The position numbers were made by a program, and so were the translations under genes. Under the pieces are notes generated by a model. That model saw only the letters and a program-made list of their open reading frames with translations, had not been told where the DNA came from and did not search any database. Of a DNA stretch of 64,000 nucleotides, positions 9,356 through 17,474 are shown in pieces. The DNA lies in NCBI GenBank assembly GCA_046546375.1, contig JBKGXV010000005.1, forward strand, positions 17,294 through 81,293, written 5' to 3'. Positions within the stretch are counted from its first letter, which is position 1; each line of letters begins with the position of its first letter. The DNA comes from JAEZKC01 sp046546375. Lineage in GTDB: Bacteria; Fibrobacterota; Chitinivibrionia; Chitinivibrionales; Chitinispirillaceae.

Positions 9356-11041
9356 CTACTCCGCTGTGCGAATCCGCGTAAGCAGAATTCTAGCCTTTTG
9401 AGCGAAAACGTCAGTTGGGAAGTCCACAAGCAGCTGTTCTACCAAAGAGCTTGCCTGCTTAAGACGACCTTCAATATACAGCGCTTCAGCTTTGATGTAA
9501 AGGAATTCCGGACTGTGCTTTTCAATATTGACCTTATCGAGAATTTGTATGGTTTCCAGAGCTCTTCGCGCTCTCAGAAGTGTTCTCCCCAAACGCACCG
9601 CCAACCATTCCGTTACCTCATTCGAAAGACCTTCCGAAAAGAGCAGATCAGCACCTTTCTGCAGTTTTCCGATATAAATGTAATACTCGATTTGAGCCCA
9701 CGTCTTGAGCGCATGAGCATCTCCCTGCAGTTTCTTTACTCCGAACCTATAATTAAGAACCTCAGATGCTGCATGCCAGGTGGAGGAAAATGCCATAGAG
9801 TCAAACACTGCTGCAGCTTTAAGAGGCTGTGAAGAGAAAAGAAATGCCCTCCCCTTCCAGAGATTTCTTTCTTTAGAATTTCGGTGACGCATGGAATCCG
9901 CAGAAAACGAAGTCGCTTTTTTCTTTTCACCGGCAAAAAGATACTGCCGGATGAGCAGAGTGTCTCTGGTAAGCGAAGATGACATGGAATCTATCAAAAT
10001 GCGGGCGTTATGAAGATGACCCGTTACCTGGCATAGTGCCGCCGCATCAGCCATCCGCTCCTGAGTTGACAAATCGGCGCGGCCCAGCCAATAGAGAGCT
10101 GAATCCTTCACCCCCAGTTCAAGATAGGACTGATATGCTATAACTGCGGCATTGGAGCGCAACTCTCCTTTATTCAAACGATTATAAGCTAAAAGAGCAG
10201 CATTTTGAGCTAACCGGTAACGCTTGTCAGAAAGATGGTTCATGGCGATTTCGAGCAGCTTTTCTGTCACTGGGGCACCGGGCACATCCAGCTCAACAAG
10301 AATCTCCACCTGTTTTTCATAGAGCCCCATTTTACCGCACAGATCGGCTAGGTAATTTCTGTAGAGAGCTTTATCGGGAAAACTGCTCTGTGACATGCAT
10401 CTGCTGAACGAATCGAGTGCCGGTGCGATCTTTCGAGGCTCCGCATCTGAAAAAAACTGCCCCATCTGACTGAGAGCCAGATGTACCATGCGGGGTTCAC
10501 GTACACAGATAAGACAATATACTGAAGCCGCTTCCTTATATTTCTCCAGTATACTGAGCACCTTGCCCCAGCGTACATATGCGTGGATATCCATAGCCCC
10601 CGCCTCATGAAGAGCTTCATAAAGCGAATCGGCAACGGGCATCTTGCTGCCCTTACTGTAATCCATCAGCACACTGTAGACCGGCTGATTATTCTGTATC
10701 CAGGTATTCACCACCATACGCCACAGCTGCGTGTTGTTCACCAGAGTTTCAATCTGAAAGAAACGAAGAAAAAGTTCGGGTGAAAAGCCTTCGTGACGAG
10801 TCCTGCGGACAAGAATCTGGTCCAGTGTTCCCAACTTCTCAGAATCAACTTCCACCAGTCGTTTAATGTAGGTGTAAAAACAACCATCATCAACAGATTC
10901 ATAATCAAACTGCTTTAAATGACGATTCTTTTCCTTTTTGCTCATTTCCTTCCATTGCTCGTCTTCCAGACATTGCGCACCAAATGCAGCAGCTGAAAAG
11001 AGCAAGGTAAGCAAAAGAGCAATTTTAATGAACATGAACAT
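9356..11041 (-). CDS. Exported TPR-like repeat protein
   Basis: A 561-aa protein with an N-terminal signal peptide (FIKIALLLTLLFSAAAFGA, cleavage expected after GAFGA-type small residues near residue 22). The rest is almost entirely helical, and several helix pairs fit the TPR pattern (for example ILEKYKEAASVYCLI and the C-terminal ALYIEGRLKQASSLVEQLLVDFPTD). It should be periplasmic and act as a protein-binding scaffold. It begins 20 bp after the stop of the Omp85-like gene, so the two are probably co-transcribed; an outer-membrane barrel with a periplasmic TPR partner suggests an assembly or export role. The frame opens with TTG-GTG before the ATG at 11041; the ATG is used. No specific family is recognised. 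Confidence 0.7.
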   Translation of the reverse strand: MFMFIKIALLLTLLFSAAAFGAQCLEDEQWKEMSKKEKNRHLKQFDYESVDDGCFYTYIKRLVEVDSEKLGTLDQILVRRTRHEGFSPELFLRFFQIETLVNNTQLWRMVVNTWIQNNQPVYSVLMDYSKGSKMPVADSLYEALHEAGAMDIHAYVRWGKVLSILEKYKEAASVYCLICVREPRMVHLALSQMGQFFSDAEPRKIAPALDSFSRCMSQSSFPDKALYRNYLADLCGKMGLYEKQVEILVELDVPGAPVTEKLLEIAMNHLSDKRYRLAQNAALLAYNRLNKGELRSNAAVIAYQSYLELGVKDSALYWLGRADLSTQERMADAAALCQVTGHLHNARILIDSMSSSLTRDTLLIRQYLFAGEKKKATSFSADSMRHRNSKERNLWKGRAFLFSSQPLKAAAVFDSMAFSSTWHAASEVLNYRFGVKKLQGDAHALKTWAQIEYYIYIGKLQKGADLLFSEGLSNEVTEWLAVRLGRTLLRARRALETIQILDKVNIEKHSPEFLYIKAEALYIEGRLKQASSLVEQLLVDFPTDVFAQKARILLTRIRTAE

Positions 11042-11061
11042 CACCAATCATTTATGAAGGT

Positions 11062-12735
11062 TTACAACTCAGTTTTTATGCCCATATGTACCCGTCCGGC
11101 ACTTTTCTCATCATGAATATTGCGGGCCCACTCCAGAGTTACCGAACCCATTTTCGAAGGGAAGCGCACCCCCACACCATACCCCAGCATATCTTTGCGA
11201 TCGGACAGGGAATATGAACCGGGCTTGTCAAAACCAGTTCCGCCATCCAGTAAAATAAATAGAGATGATTGTTTGTTGAAATAAAGAAGACATTCCAATT
11301 GGATATAGGCTACAGATCGAAAAGAGAATTCATCCTCGGAGTAGCCCCTGACCGATTCATGACCTCCCGTGCGGTAGTTTTCTGCCGGAGAGATATTCTC
11401 CTCATCGGTAAAAAGGTTTTGTGTAACTCCCCGCCCCGCAAAGGCATATCGGGAACCGAAGGGAACATGTATCCCGGCGGTGAGTTCCATTCTATTGCGG
11501 GTATAGGGCTTTTCCCGAACAGCGACTCCGCTTCCCGTTATGATGGAAAGCTCCTTAACCAGAGTCCCGCGGCTGTACGGCTCAGGTATCAATGAAAGAG
11601 ATAGATCAGCACCGTAAAATTTGTAAGGTGGACCGAAACTGTCCGGAGGTACGGTTTCAGAACCTCTCAATGTGATACTGCCCCTCCATCGTACTCCGAC
11701 TTCAGTTCCCAAACTGGCTTCACCGGACAGATATCCGTACCCTCTGTCTTCCACTTCCAATCCCAATGCTCCTCCTGCAAACAGAGGCATTTCGAAAATC
11801 CAAGGTTTTTCAAAAGAAATTCTGAGCCGCTGGGATGTTTCAGCACCTGTATAATGAATTTTCGCATTCTCACCGGCATGGAAAAGGTTTATCATGGAAA
11901 GGTTGAGTGCCCCCCTCAATACCCCTTCCCTGCCAGCAGATCCGGACTCATAGCCCAATGCGCCCTCCACATCCATACCGCAACGCTCATCCACATAAAA
12001 GGGTACGGCAACTGCTTTCATGGAATCATTCCCCAAAGGTGAGCCATTTATTATAACCGGTGCACCGGCATCGACTTTCGTCACATAAGGACGCAACCGC
12101 AGCCTCCTGAGCGACTCCTCAACGTCACCACCTCTGAACAGATTCCCTTCTTTGAGCAGAATATCTCTTAAAAAAAGCTCCTTTCCACTTTCGCCCCCCT
12201 TAATCACTGAGGCACTGTTGCAGACTTTTACGTCCGGTTCAATACGGAACACGACCCGAAGCATATCCGCACTGTCTGAAGGCTCAATGAAGGTTACGAT
12301 TCTGCTGAAGGGATAGCCCTGATCTGCAAGCGAACGGGAAAGCTGATATACCGTTATACTTATTTCTCCTGCATCGTAGAAGCGCGGAAAGGTGGGAAAC
12401 TCAATATTATCAAACGAAACGGAGGAAGGTGTTCCTTTTATGGAAAAGTTCTTTATTCGAACCCGCTGGCCAGGAACAATCAAAAGAGTGTCCTGAACCC
12501 TTTTGATTTTATGGCGATGATATCCCAGGGAATCAAGAATGTTACAAACAGTCTGGCTATCCTGAGAAGATAGATTCTTCAGCGACTTGAATGCACTGTA
12601 ATATCGACGCCCTTTTTCCAGTCCCGTAATCTCACCCTGGGATGATATTCGAACCGTTGTCGCAGAAACGATGGAAAGAAAGGAAAGCAGAAAAAGCGCG
12701 GAACGGATATTACGGAAAAGCGGTAATAACTGCAT
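11062..12735 (-). CDS. Omp85-superfamily outer membrane protein (BamA/TamA-like)
   Basis: A 557-aa protein with a signal peptide (ALFLLSFLSIVSA), a periplasmic part of about 200 residues that fits two or three POTRA-like modules, and a C-terminal barrel of about 330 residues. The key mark is GGHESVRGYSEDEF, the conserved loop-6 VRGY motif of the Omp85 family. At 557 aa it is shorter than BamA (about 800) and nearer to TamA or FhaC/ShlB in size. It is therefore probably not the essential BamA but a dedicated secretion or insertion barrel. It lies between a dksA-like gene and an exported TPR gene on the same strand, with only 20 bp to the latter. The substrate is unknown; the GH57 enzyme downstream is cytoplasmic and not an obvious cargo. 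Confidence 0.85.
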   Translation of the reverse strand: MQLLPLFRNIRSALFLLSFLSIVSATTVRISSQGEITGLEKGRRYYSAFKSLKNLSSQDSQTVCNILDSLGYHRHKIKRVQDTLLIVPGQRVRIKNFSIKGTPSSVSFDNIEFPTFPRFYDAGEISITVYQLSRSLADQGYPFSRIVTFIEPSDSADMLRVVFRIEPDVKVCNSASVIKGGESGKELFLRDILLKEGNLFRGGDVEESLRRLRLRPYVTKVDAGAPVIINGSPLGNDSMKAVAVPFYVDERCGMDVEGALGYESGSAGREGVLRGALNLSMINLFHAGENAKIHYTGAETSQRLRISFEKPWIFEMPLFAGGALGLEVEDRGYGYLSGEASLGTEVGVRWRGSITLRGSETVPPDSFGPPYKFYGADLSLSLIPEPYSRGTLVKELSIITGSGVAVREKPYTRNRMELTAGIHVPFGSRYAFAGRGVTQNLFTDEENISPAENYRTGGHESVRGYSEDEFSFRSVAYIQLECLLYFNKQSSLFILLDGGTGFDKPGSYSLSDRKDMLGYGVGVRFPSKMGSVTLEWARNIHDEKSAGRVHMGIKTEL

Positions 12736-12855
12736 TGTCTGACTTCCGAATCAGAAATAGCGCTTGGATAATACTGAAGCAGAAAACAAGAGCGCCAGAA
12801 GCCGATTCTCCCCCTGACGCTACTATATTTGCTGACAACAACCTCAATGGTACGA

Positions 12856-13254
12856 TCAGAGCCCCTGACGTTTGCGGCGCTCCATGATCTCCTTGCCCTT
12901 GACCGAATATTTGGCCACAGGAACCTCTTCCAACCGTTCAACACTGATCAGCTCACCGGTAACTTTGCAAATTCCGTAAGTCCCCTCTTCGATTCTCTGA
13001 AGCGCATCATCTATCTGCTCAAGATATTTCTGCTGCCTTTCAGCCAACCCCATCGAGAATTCGCGACCGTAGGAGAGAGAGGCTACATCGCCCAGATGAT
13101 AACTGTAGCGGGAGTTTTCACCGGCGGAATCCGAGATGGACTGTTTGAGATTGCTCTGCTGCAACTCCCCTACCTCCTCCAGAACCTTCTGTCTTTCAGC
13201 CTGGAGTTTATCCTTGAAGTACTCAAGCTGTTTCTTGGTTAGTTTCTTAGACAT
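12856..13254 (-). CDS. DksA/TraR family protein lacking zinc cysteines
   Basis: A 132-aa protein with an N-terminal coiled coil and the DksA/TraR C-terminal segment GTYGICKVTGELISVERLEEVPVAKY in degenerate form. Canonical members carry two CxxC pairs that bind zinc; here only one cysteine remains (GICKVTG), and the second pair is replaced by YSVKG. Zinc-free members of this family are known, for instance in Bacteroidota. The family binds the secondary channel of RNA polymerase and tunes transcription, often with ppGpp. The frame extends six codons upstream, but GGAGG sits seven bases before the ATG at 13254, which fixes the start. It is divergent from thiC. Whether the acidic tip residues needed for DksA activity are preserved was not resolved. 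Confidence 0.8.
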   Translation of the reverse strand: MSKKLTKKQLEYFKDKLQAERQKVLEEVGELQQSNLKQSISDSAGENSRYSYHLGDVASLSYGREFSMGLAERQQKYLEQIDDALQRIEEGTYGICKVTGELISVERLEEVPVAKYSVKGKEIMERRKRQGL

Positions 13255-13638
13255 TTCTGATCCTCCATTCAACTCTCCGAGACAAATGTCGCGAAGTTGA
13301 TTTTCCCGGTTAACAGGTGAAATGTGACTGACGAGTATAAAGCGGCCGGAAAAAACGATTTTCGACTGCTGTGAAACCAGACAAACTTTGGAAGGTGTTC
13401 AATATAGATTCCGCCCGGAACACCTTTCAACAATTTCATAAATAAATAAATACCATAAGTTTCGCCATTTTACAAGACCCAATTTTCAAAGCTCGAACTC
13501 CCTTGTGCTTATTTTGCCGTTTATCCTCACTGTGCCCTGATCTATTTTTATAAATTACATTCTTTGTTTTTTCACCCTCGGGACCAGTTCGGAAACGACC
13601 GGATATCTCCCCTCTTCAAATTATGGAGTTACCACTTT
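13255..13638. other. Intergenic gap between divergent dksA-like and thiC genes
   Basis: No gene was found in this 384-bp stretch. An inverted repeat with nine perfectly paired bases (AAGGTGTTC at 13392-13400 and GAACACCTT at 13418-13426, 17-nt spacer) is the main structure. It has no T-run on either side, so it is more likely an operator or mRNA stem than a terminator. The 3' half, from about 13440, is AT-rich and should carry the thiC promoter. No TPP riboswitch could be recognised ahead of thiC. Confidence 0.5.
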
Positions 13639-14913
13639 ATGACAAGGGTTGAACACGCCAAAGCCGGCACTGTCACTGACGAAATGCGCACCGCCGCCGC
13701 TCAGGAAAACCTCACTCCCGAGCAGATACGCCAGGGTGTGGCCGATGGAACCATAGCGCTTATAAAAAACCGCCTCAGAACCATTGATCCACTTCCGATC
13801 GGTACTAATACACGGATCAAAATCAATGCCAACATCGGCACCTCCTCCTCCAAAAGCGACGTCAACGAAGAATTAAACAAAATGAAAGTGGCAGTCAGAC
13901 ACGGTGCCGACGCCATCATGGACCTCTCCACCGCAGGAGACCTCACTGAAATCCGCTCGGCACTTCTCAAAGAGTGCCCCAAAGTGATCGGAACAGTCCC
14001 CCTCTACGAAATGGCCATTCTGGCCCGGAAAAAGCAGAAATCAGTGCTCGATCTCACCGCAGACGAAATGTTCGACCTGATTGAACAGCACTGCCGCCAG
14101 GGCGTGGATTTCCTCACCCTCCACTGCGGCGTCACCCGCCAGTCCGTATCCCGTTTTAAGGAAGTGAAACGCCTGGCCGGGGCAACAAGCCGGGGCGGAA
14201 CAATCATAATGGAATGGATTCATCACAACAATAAAGAAAATCCTCTTTATGAACAGTACGACCGCCTGTTGGAAATCTGTGCCGAATACGATGTGGCGGT
14301 CAGCCTCGGAGACGGCTTCAGACCCGGAGCACTTTATGATGCAAGCGACCGGGTGCAGATAGAGGAACTCATCATTCTGGGAGATCTGGTAAAAAGAGCC
14401 CGGACGAAAAACGTGGGAGTCTTTGTGGAGGGCCCCGGACACGTTCCACTCGATCAGGTCAAAACCAATATCCAGATCCAGAAAACCCTGTGCAACGGCG
14501 CACCTTTCTATGTTCTGGGCCCCCTGGTCACGGATGTCTCTCCCGGCTACGACCATATCGCCGGGGCAATCGGAGGAGCCGTTGCGGGTATGGCCGGAGC
14601 GGATTTTCTCTGCTACCTGACCCCTGCCGAACATCTGCGTCTTCCCTCACTGGAGGATGTGCGCGAAGGCGTGATCGCCTCACGTATCGCCGCACACGCA
14701 GCGGATGTGGCACGAGGTCTTCCGGGAGCGGTGCAGTGGGATCACGAAATCTCCAGAGCCAAAATAGATCTGAACTGGAGCAAAATGATCTCCCTCTGTG
14801 TTGATCCGGACAAGGCCAAGGCCTACCGGGAATCACTGCCCCCCACAGATCAGGAATTGTGCAGCATGTGTGGTGAATTCTGCGCCATAAAAAGATCAAA
14901 ATCAGTCAAGTAA
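13639..14913 (+). CDS. thiC: Phosphomethylpyrimidine synthase ThiC (short type)
   Basis: A 424-aa radical-SAM enzyme that rearranges aminoimidazole ribotide into HMP phosphate, the pyrimidine half of thiamine. The sequence begins with TRVEHAKAGTVTDEMR, as in the shorter ThiC proteins of anaerobes, and contains GTNTRIKINANIGTSS, GADAIMDLSTAGD and VFVEGPGHVPLDQV. The cluster-binding cysteines at the C-terminus read CSMCGEFC, a CX2CX3C spacing rather than the CX2CX4C of E. coli ThiC; the shorter spacing goes with the shorter type. The frame is open 25 codons upstream, but GGAG precedes the ATG at 13639 by ten bases. No other thiamine gene is adjacent. A good terminator follows. Confidence 0.95.
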   Translation: MTRVEHAKAGTVTDEMRTAAAQENLTPEQIRQGVADGTIALIKNRLRTIDPLPIGTNTRIKINANIGTSSSKSDVNEELNKMKVAVRHGADAIMDLSTAGDLTEIRSALLKECPKVIGTVPLYEMAILARKKQKSVLDLTADEMFDLIEQHCRQGVDFLTLHCGVTRQSVSRFKEVKRLAGATSRGGTIIMEWIHHNNKENPLYEQYDRLLEICAEYDVAVSLGDGFRPGALYDASDRVQIEELIILGDLVKRARTKNVGVFVEGPGHVPLDQVKTNIQIQKTLCNGAPFYVLGPLVTDVSPGYDHIAGAIGGAVAGMAGADFLCYLTPAEHLRLPSLEDVREGVIASRIAAHAADVARGLPGAVQWDHEISRAKIDLNWSKMISLCVDPDKAKAYRESLPPTDQELCSMCGEFCAIKRSKSVK

Positions 14914-14932
14914 TGTGATTTCATAATAATCC

Positions 14933-14968
14933 GGCCGACAACACCCCTTCGGGAGTGTCGGCCTTTTT
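14933..14968 (+). terminator. Intrinsic terminator after thiC
   Basis: GGCCGACA at 14933-14940 pairs with TGTCGGCC at 14956-14963, the inner part is extended by a CCC-TTCG-GGG stem, and five T residues follow at 14964-14968. It lies 20 bp after the thiC stop and 21 bp before prmA, so prmA needs its own transcription or readthrough. Confidence 0.85.
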
Positions 14969-14989
14969 CATTTTAGGAAAAGAGATATC

Positions 14990-15829
14990 ATGCCAGCCTA
15001 TTGCCTTTATATCACCATCACCGAAGAACAGCGAGAAATGGCCAACGCCATAGGATACGGCCATGGTATGAACGGATGTGTCGAAAATCAGAACCATCAG
15101 GGTGTGGAGCTGGGCATTTACTTTGCCCAGGAGGCGGATGCCCGCGCTGCCCGGGAATCCTTCAAATCCATACTGTCACTGAACTCCCGGATAGAATTCA
15201 TCGAAGACCAGGACTGGAACGCAAAATGGCGTGAATCCATGGAGCCGGCACAAATCGCTCCGAGTGTATGGGTATCACCACAGTGGCTTGAACCCCCTGA
15301 AGAAAACCGCAGCATCTGGATCAAAATCGAGCCCAAAATGGCATTCGGCACGGGACACCACGAAACCACCCGCCTTGCGGCGCGGGAGCTGTTCGCTCAG
15401 AAAGAGCACCTGTACGGAAAACGGCTGCTGGACATCGGTACCGGATCGGGGGTTCTGTGCTTTATCGCAGATCACATGGGAAGCAGTTTCTCTCTGGGAG
15501 TGGAGATCGATCAGGATTGCAGAGAGAACCTGGTCGAAAACAAAACCGACAACCCCCCGTCGGGCAGGGTGGATTTTATCATCGGTACGCTGAATTCACT
15601 TAAAACCGAAGCTCTCTTCGATACTGTAGTAATGAACATGCTTTCCACCGAATCCGAACCGCTTCTGGACCAGATTTCCCTTATTCTAAGAGAGGGAGGA
15701 ATGCTTATCTGGTCGGGCATTCTGGTCAGCGAAAAGGAGGAGGTGATCTTGAAAGCGAATAAGTTTGGACTGAAACTTGCAGGTGATCACACTGAAAACG
15801 AGTGGTGGAGCGGCAGGTTTGAGAAATAG
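14990..15829 (+). CDS. prmA: Ribosomal protein L11 methyltransferase
   Basis: A 279-aa SAM-dependent methyltransferase that trimethylates ribosomal protein L11. The N-terminal substrate domain is followed by the diagnostic motifs DQDWNAKWRESMEP (about residues 73-86), IKIEPKMAFGTGHHETTRL (about 112-130) and the SAM-binding DIGTGSGVL. The motif usually reading NIL is MNML here (VVMNMLS), a mild deviation. AGGA precedes the ATG at 14990. It lies directly behind the thiC terminator, and a structured 210-bp gap follows it. The length is close to the usual 290-300 aa. Confidence 0.9.
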   Translation: MPAYCLYITITEEQREMANAIGYGHGMNGCVENQNHQGVELGIYFAQEADARAARESFKSILSLNSRIEFIEDQDWNAKWRESMEPAQIAPSVWVSPQWLEPPEENRSIWIKIEPKMAFGTGHHETTRLAARELFAQKEHLYGKRLLDIGTGSGVLCFIADHMGSSFSLGVEIDQDCRENLVENKTDNPPSGRVDFIIGTLNSLKTEALFDTVVMNMLSTESEPLLDQISLILREGGMLIWSGILVSEKEEVILKANKFGLKLAGDHTENEWWSGRFEK

Positions 15830-15838
15830 AGACGTGAA

Positions 15839-15999
15839 GTCCCGACAGAAAAACTTCGGGACGGAGGACTGGCAGAAAGCGCAGAGCACGGAATGAAACG
15901 CCGAGCAACAAGTGCTCAGTATAAATGAAAAAGGATTGCCATCCGTTCGCCTCCCTTCGGGGGATTCAGGGCATACATAAAAGTCTCGGCAGTCCTTTT
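15839..15999 (+). other. Structured intergenic stretch upstream of PRPP synthetase-like gene
   Basis: The gap between prmA and the next gene contains nested inverted repeats. GTCCCGA (15839-15845) pairs with TCGGGAC (15856-15862). A 12-bp stem, AAAAGGATTGCC (15929-15940) with GGCAGTCCTTTT (15988-15999), has only one G-U pair and encloses a CCC-TTCG-GGG hairpin around 15952-15963. It could be a leader RNA, a small RNA or a repeat element; there is no T-run to make it a simple terminator. The orientation given is that of the flanking genes. Confidence 0.4.
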
Positions 16000-16040
16000 C
16001 CTGAAATCGAAAATCTGATAATCTAAAAACGGCTGTCACT

Positions 16041-17144
16041 ATGATCCGACACGAAAGCTTTGTCACTCCCGAAGATTCCGGCAGACCCCAAAAAAAGCAT
16101 CTTGCAGGTCCCAACGGCTGGCTGCTTTTCGTCGCCTGCAATTCAGGAATCCAGCTTGCCCGGAAGGTGAAAACCGAATACGAGGGGATGCTCAGGGAGC
16201 ACAAAAGTGAACTTAAGCAGATCCCCCTGCTTGGAACCGAAGACAATCCGCTCACCACCGTGTTCGCAGACCAGGAAACCTGCCCCAGACTCCATGAGCA
16301 TGTGGCGGGTTCCAATGCCTTCGTGTTCCAGAGCGTGCATGAGAAAATCAGTTCTTTCAGTGTGAACGAAAACATCCAGCAGCTGCTGCAGGTAGTACGC
16401 ACCCTCAGGGCTCACCGGGCACGCAGCATCACCGTGGTGACCCCCTACTCCCCCTACTCCCGTCAGGACAAGCCCACATTCATGACCCGGGAGGCGACTC
16501 TTGCCAGCCTGTTTGCGGATCAGCTCAAAGTGGCCGGAGCTCACGCGCACCTCACCTATCACCCCCATACGCTATCCCTTTACGGGTTTTATGAACCGGA
16601 GATGATGCTCGTTGCACTCAGCGGACTCGATCTGGCAGTGGACCTTTTCTCCCGTTTCAAAGGAAGAGACGATGTGATCGCGGTATCAACCGATGCGGGC
16701 GGAACCAAGTTCACCATGCACTACTCCGATACCATGGATATCCCCTACGCCATCGCCAACAAATACCGCCCCGGTACAGACAAAGCCAATTTCCTTGGTA
16801 TCATAGGTGATCTCAGTGGTAAATCGACTGCGATCATAACCGATGATGAAACAGTAACTGCATCGTCTCTTATAAATGCGATATGTTCACTCAATTCCAG
16901 CTACGGGGTGAAGGACATCTATGCGGTGATAAGTCACAACAAACTTAAGGAGGAGTATATACCCGCGCTGGTGGAGGCGCATGAAAAACACGGCCTCAAG
17001 GAGCTTCACACCACAGACTCCATAGCTCAAAGTGAAGCGGTACTGAATCTTGAATTTCTGAAAGTGCACTCGCTGGCAAAACTTTTCGCTGCTACGATCA
17101 ACAGACTGCACTATAATCAGTCCATAAGCGCCATCTTCCAGTAA
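16041..17144 (+). CDS. prs: Ribose-phosphate pyrophosphokinase-like protein
   Basis: A 367-aa member of the PRPP synthetase family, which makes phosphoribosyl pyrophosphate from ribose 5-phosphate and ATP. VVTPYSPYSRQDKPTFMTRE corresponds to the flexible catalytic loop, SLFADQLKVAGA to the following helix, VSTDAGG to the usual VSPDAGG, and IITDDETVTASSL to the PRPP-binding loop. It is about 50 residues longer than typical Prs, and the catalytic-loop arginine and lysine pattern deviates from the classic YARQDRK. It may thus be a divergent synthetase or a homologue of PRPP-synthetase-associated type. No good ribosome site precedes the ATG. Family assignment is firm, activity less so. Confidence 0.8.
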   Translation: MIRHESFVTPEDSGRPQKKHLAGPNGWLLFVACNSGIQLARKVKTEYEGMLREHKSELKQIPLLGTEDNPLTTVFADQETCPRLHEHVAGSNAFVFQSVHEKISSFSVNENIQQLLQVVRTLRAHRARSITVVTPYSPYSRQDKPTFMTREATLASLFADQLKVAGAHAHLTYHPHTLSLYGFYEPEMMLVALSGLDLAVDLFSRFKGRDDVIAVSTDAGGTKFTMHYSDTMDIPYAIANKYRPGTDKANFLGIIGDLSGKSTAIITDDETVTASSLINAICSLNSSYGVKDIYAVISHNKLKEEYIPALVEAHEKHGLKELHTTDSIAQSEAVLNLEFLKVHSLAKLFAATINRLHYNQSISAIFQ

Positions 17145-17474
17145 TCCTTGCGTTAGATCAATTCCTGTATCCAAAAACGAGTGTGTAGATCACCTCCGTA
17201 ACATCCCCCGGGTTCCCAAACGCATCGGCACTCACTTATTCATTTGAATACAGCAGAAAAAACAACCGCTCATATCTGTTTTTTCCAAAATACACCCCGC
17301 TCTGCGGACAAGCACATGACTTACCTAAACAGTCACCCTCAAACAGCTGTTTAATTGCAATTAACCCTCCTTATTGGTGGCGAAAAATCAGTCATTAAGC
17401 TATAATTATCAGCTCTGAGAGAGAAAAATATAATTTTTTCGATTCTGCATACTCCTCCAAAAGAGGCATTGAGA
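17145..17474. other. Gene-free gap upstream of hybrid kinase
   Basis: No gene was seen in these 330 bp. They hold two abutting palindromes (17341-17364, listed separately), a perfect TATAAT at 17401-17406 that can serve as the -10 element of the kinase promoter with only a weak -35 upstream, and a second AT-rich stretch at about 17428-17440. The ribosome site AAGAGG lies at 17461-17466. Confidence 0.5.
17341..17364. promoter_or_regulatory. Two overlapping palindromes, candidate operator
   Basis: AAACAGCTGTTT (17341-17352) and TTAATTGCAATTAA (17351-17364) are both perfect palindromes and share two bases. They lie 37 bp upstream of the TATAAT at 17401, a position that suits an activator binding site for the hybrid sensor kinase gene. 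No known regulator is assigned. Confidence 0.45.

Noticed and set aside
13440..13638. TPP riboswitch upstream of thiC.
   Set aside because: The conserved CTGAGA and ACCTGATCTGG-type segments were not found.
15686..16402. A 238-codon minus-strand frame over the prmA-prs gap.
   Set aside because: Cys/Ser/Phe-rich translation with no family, antisense to two conserved genes.
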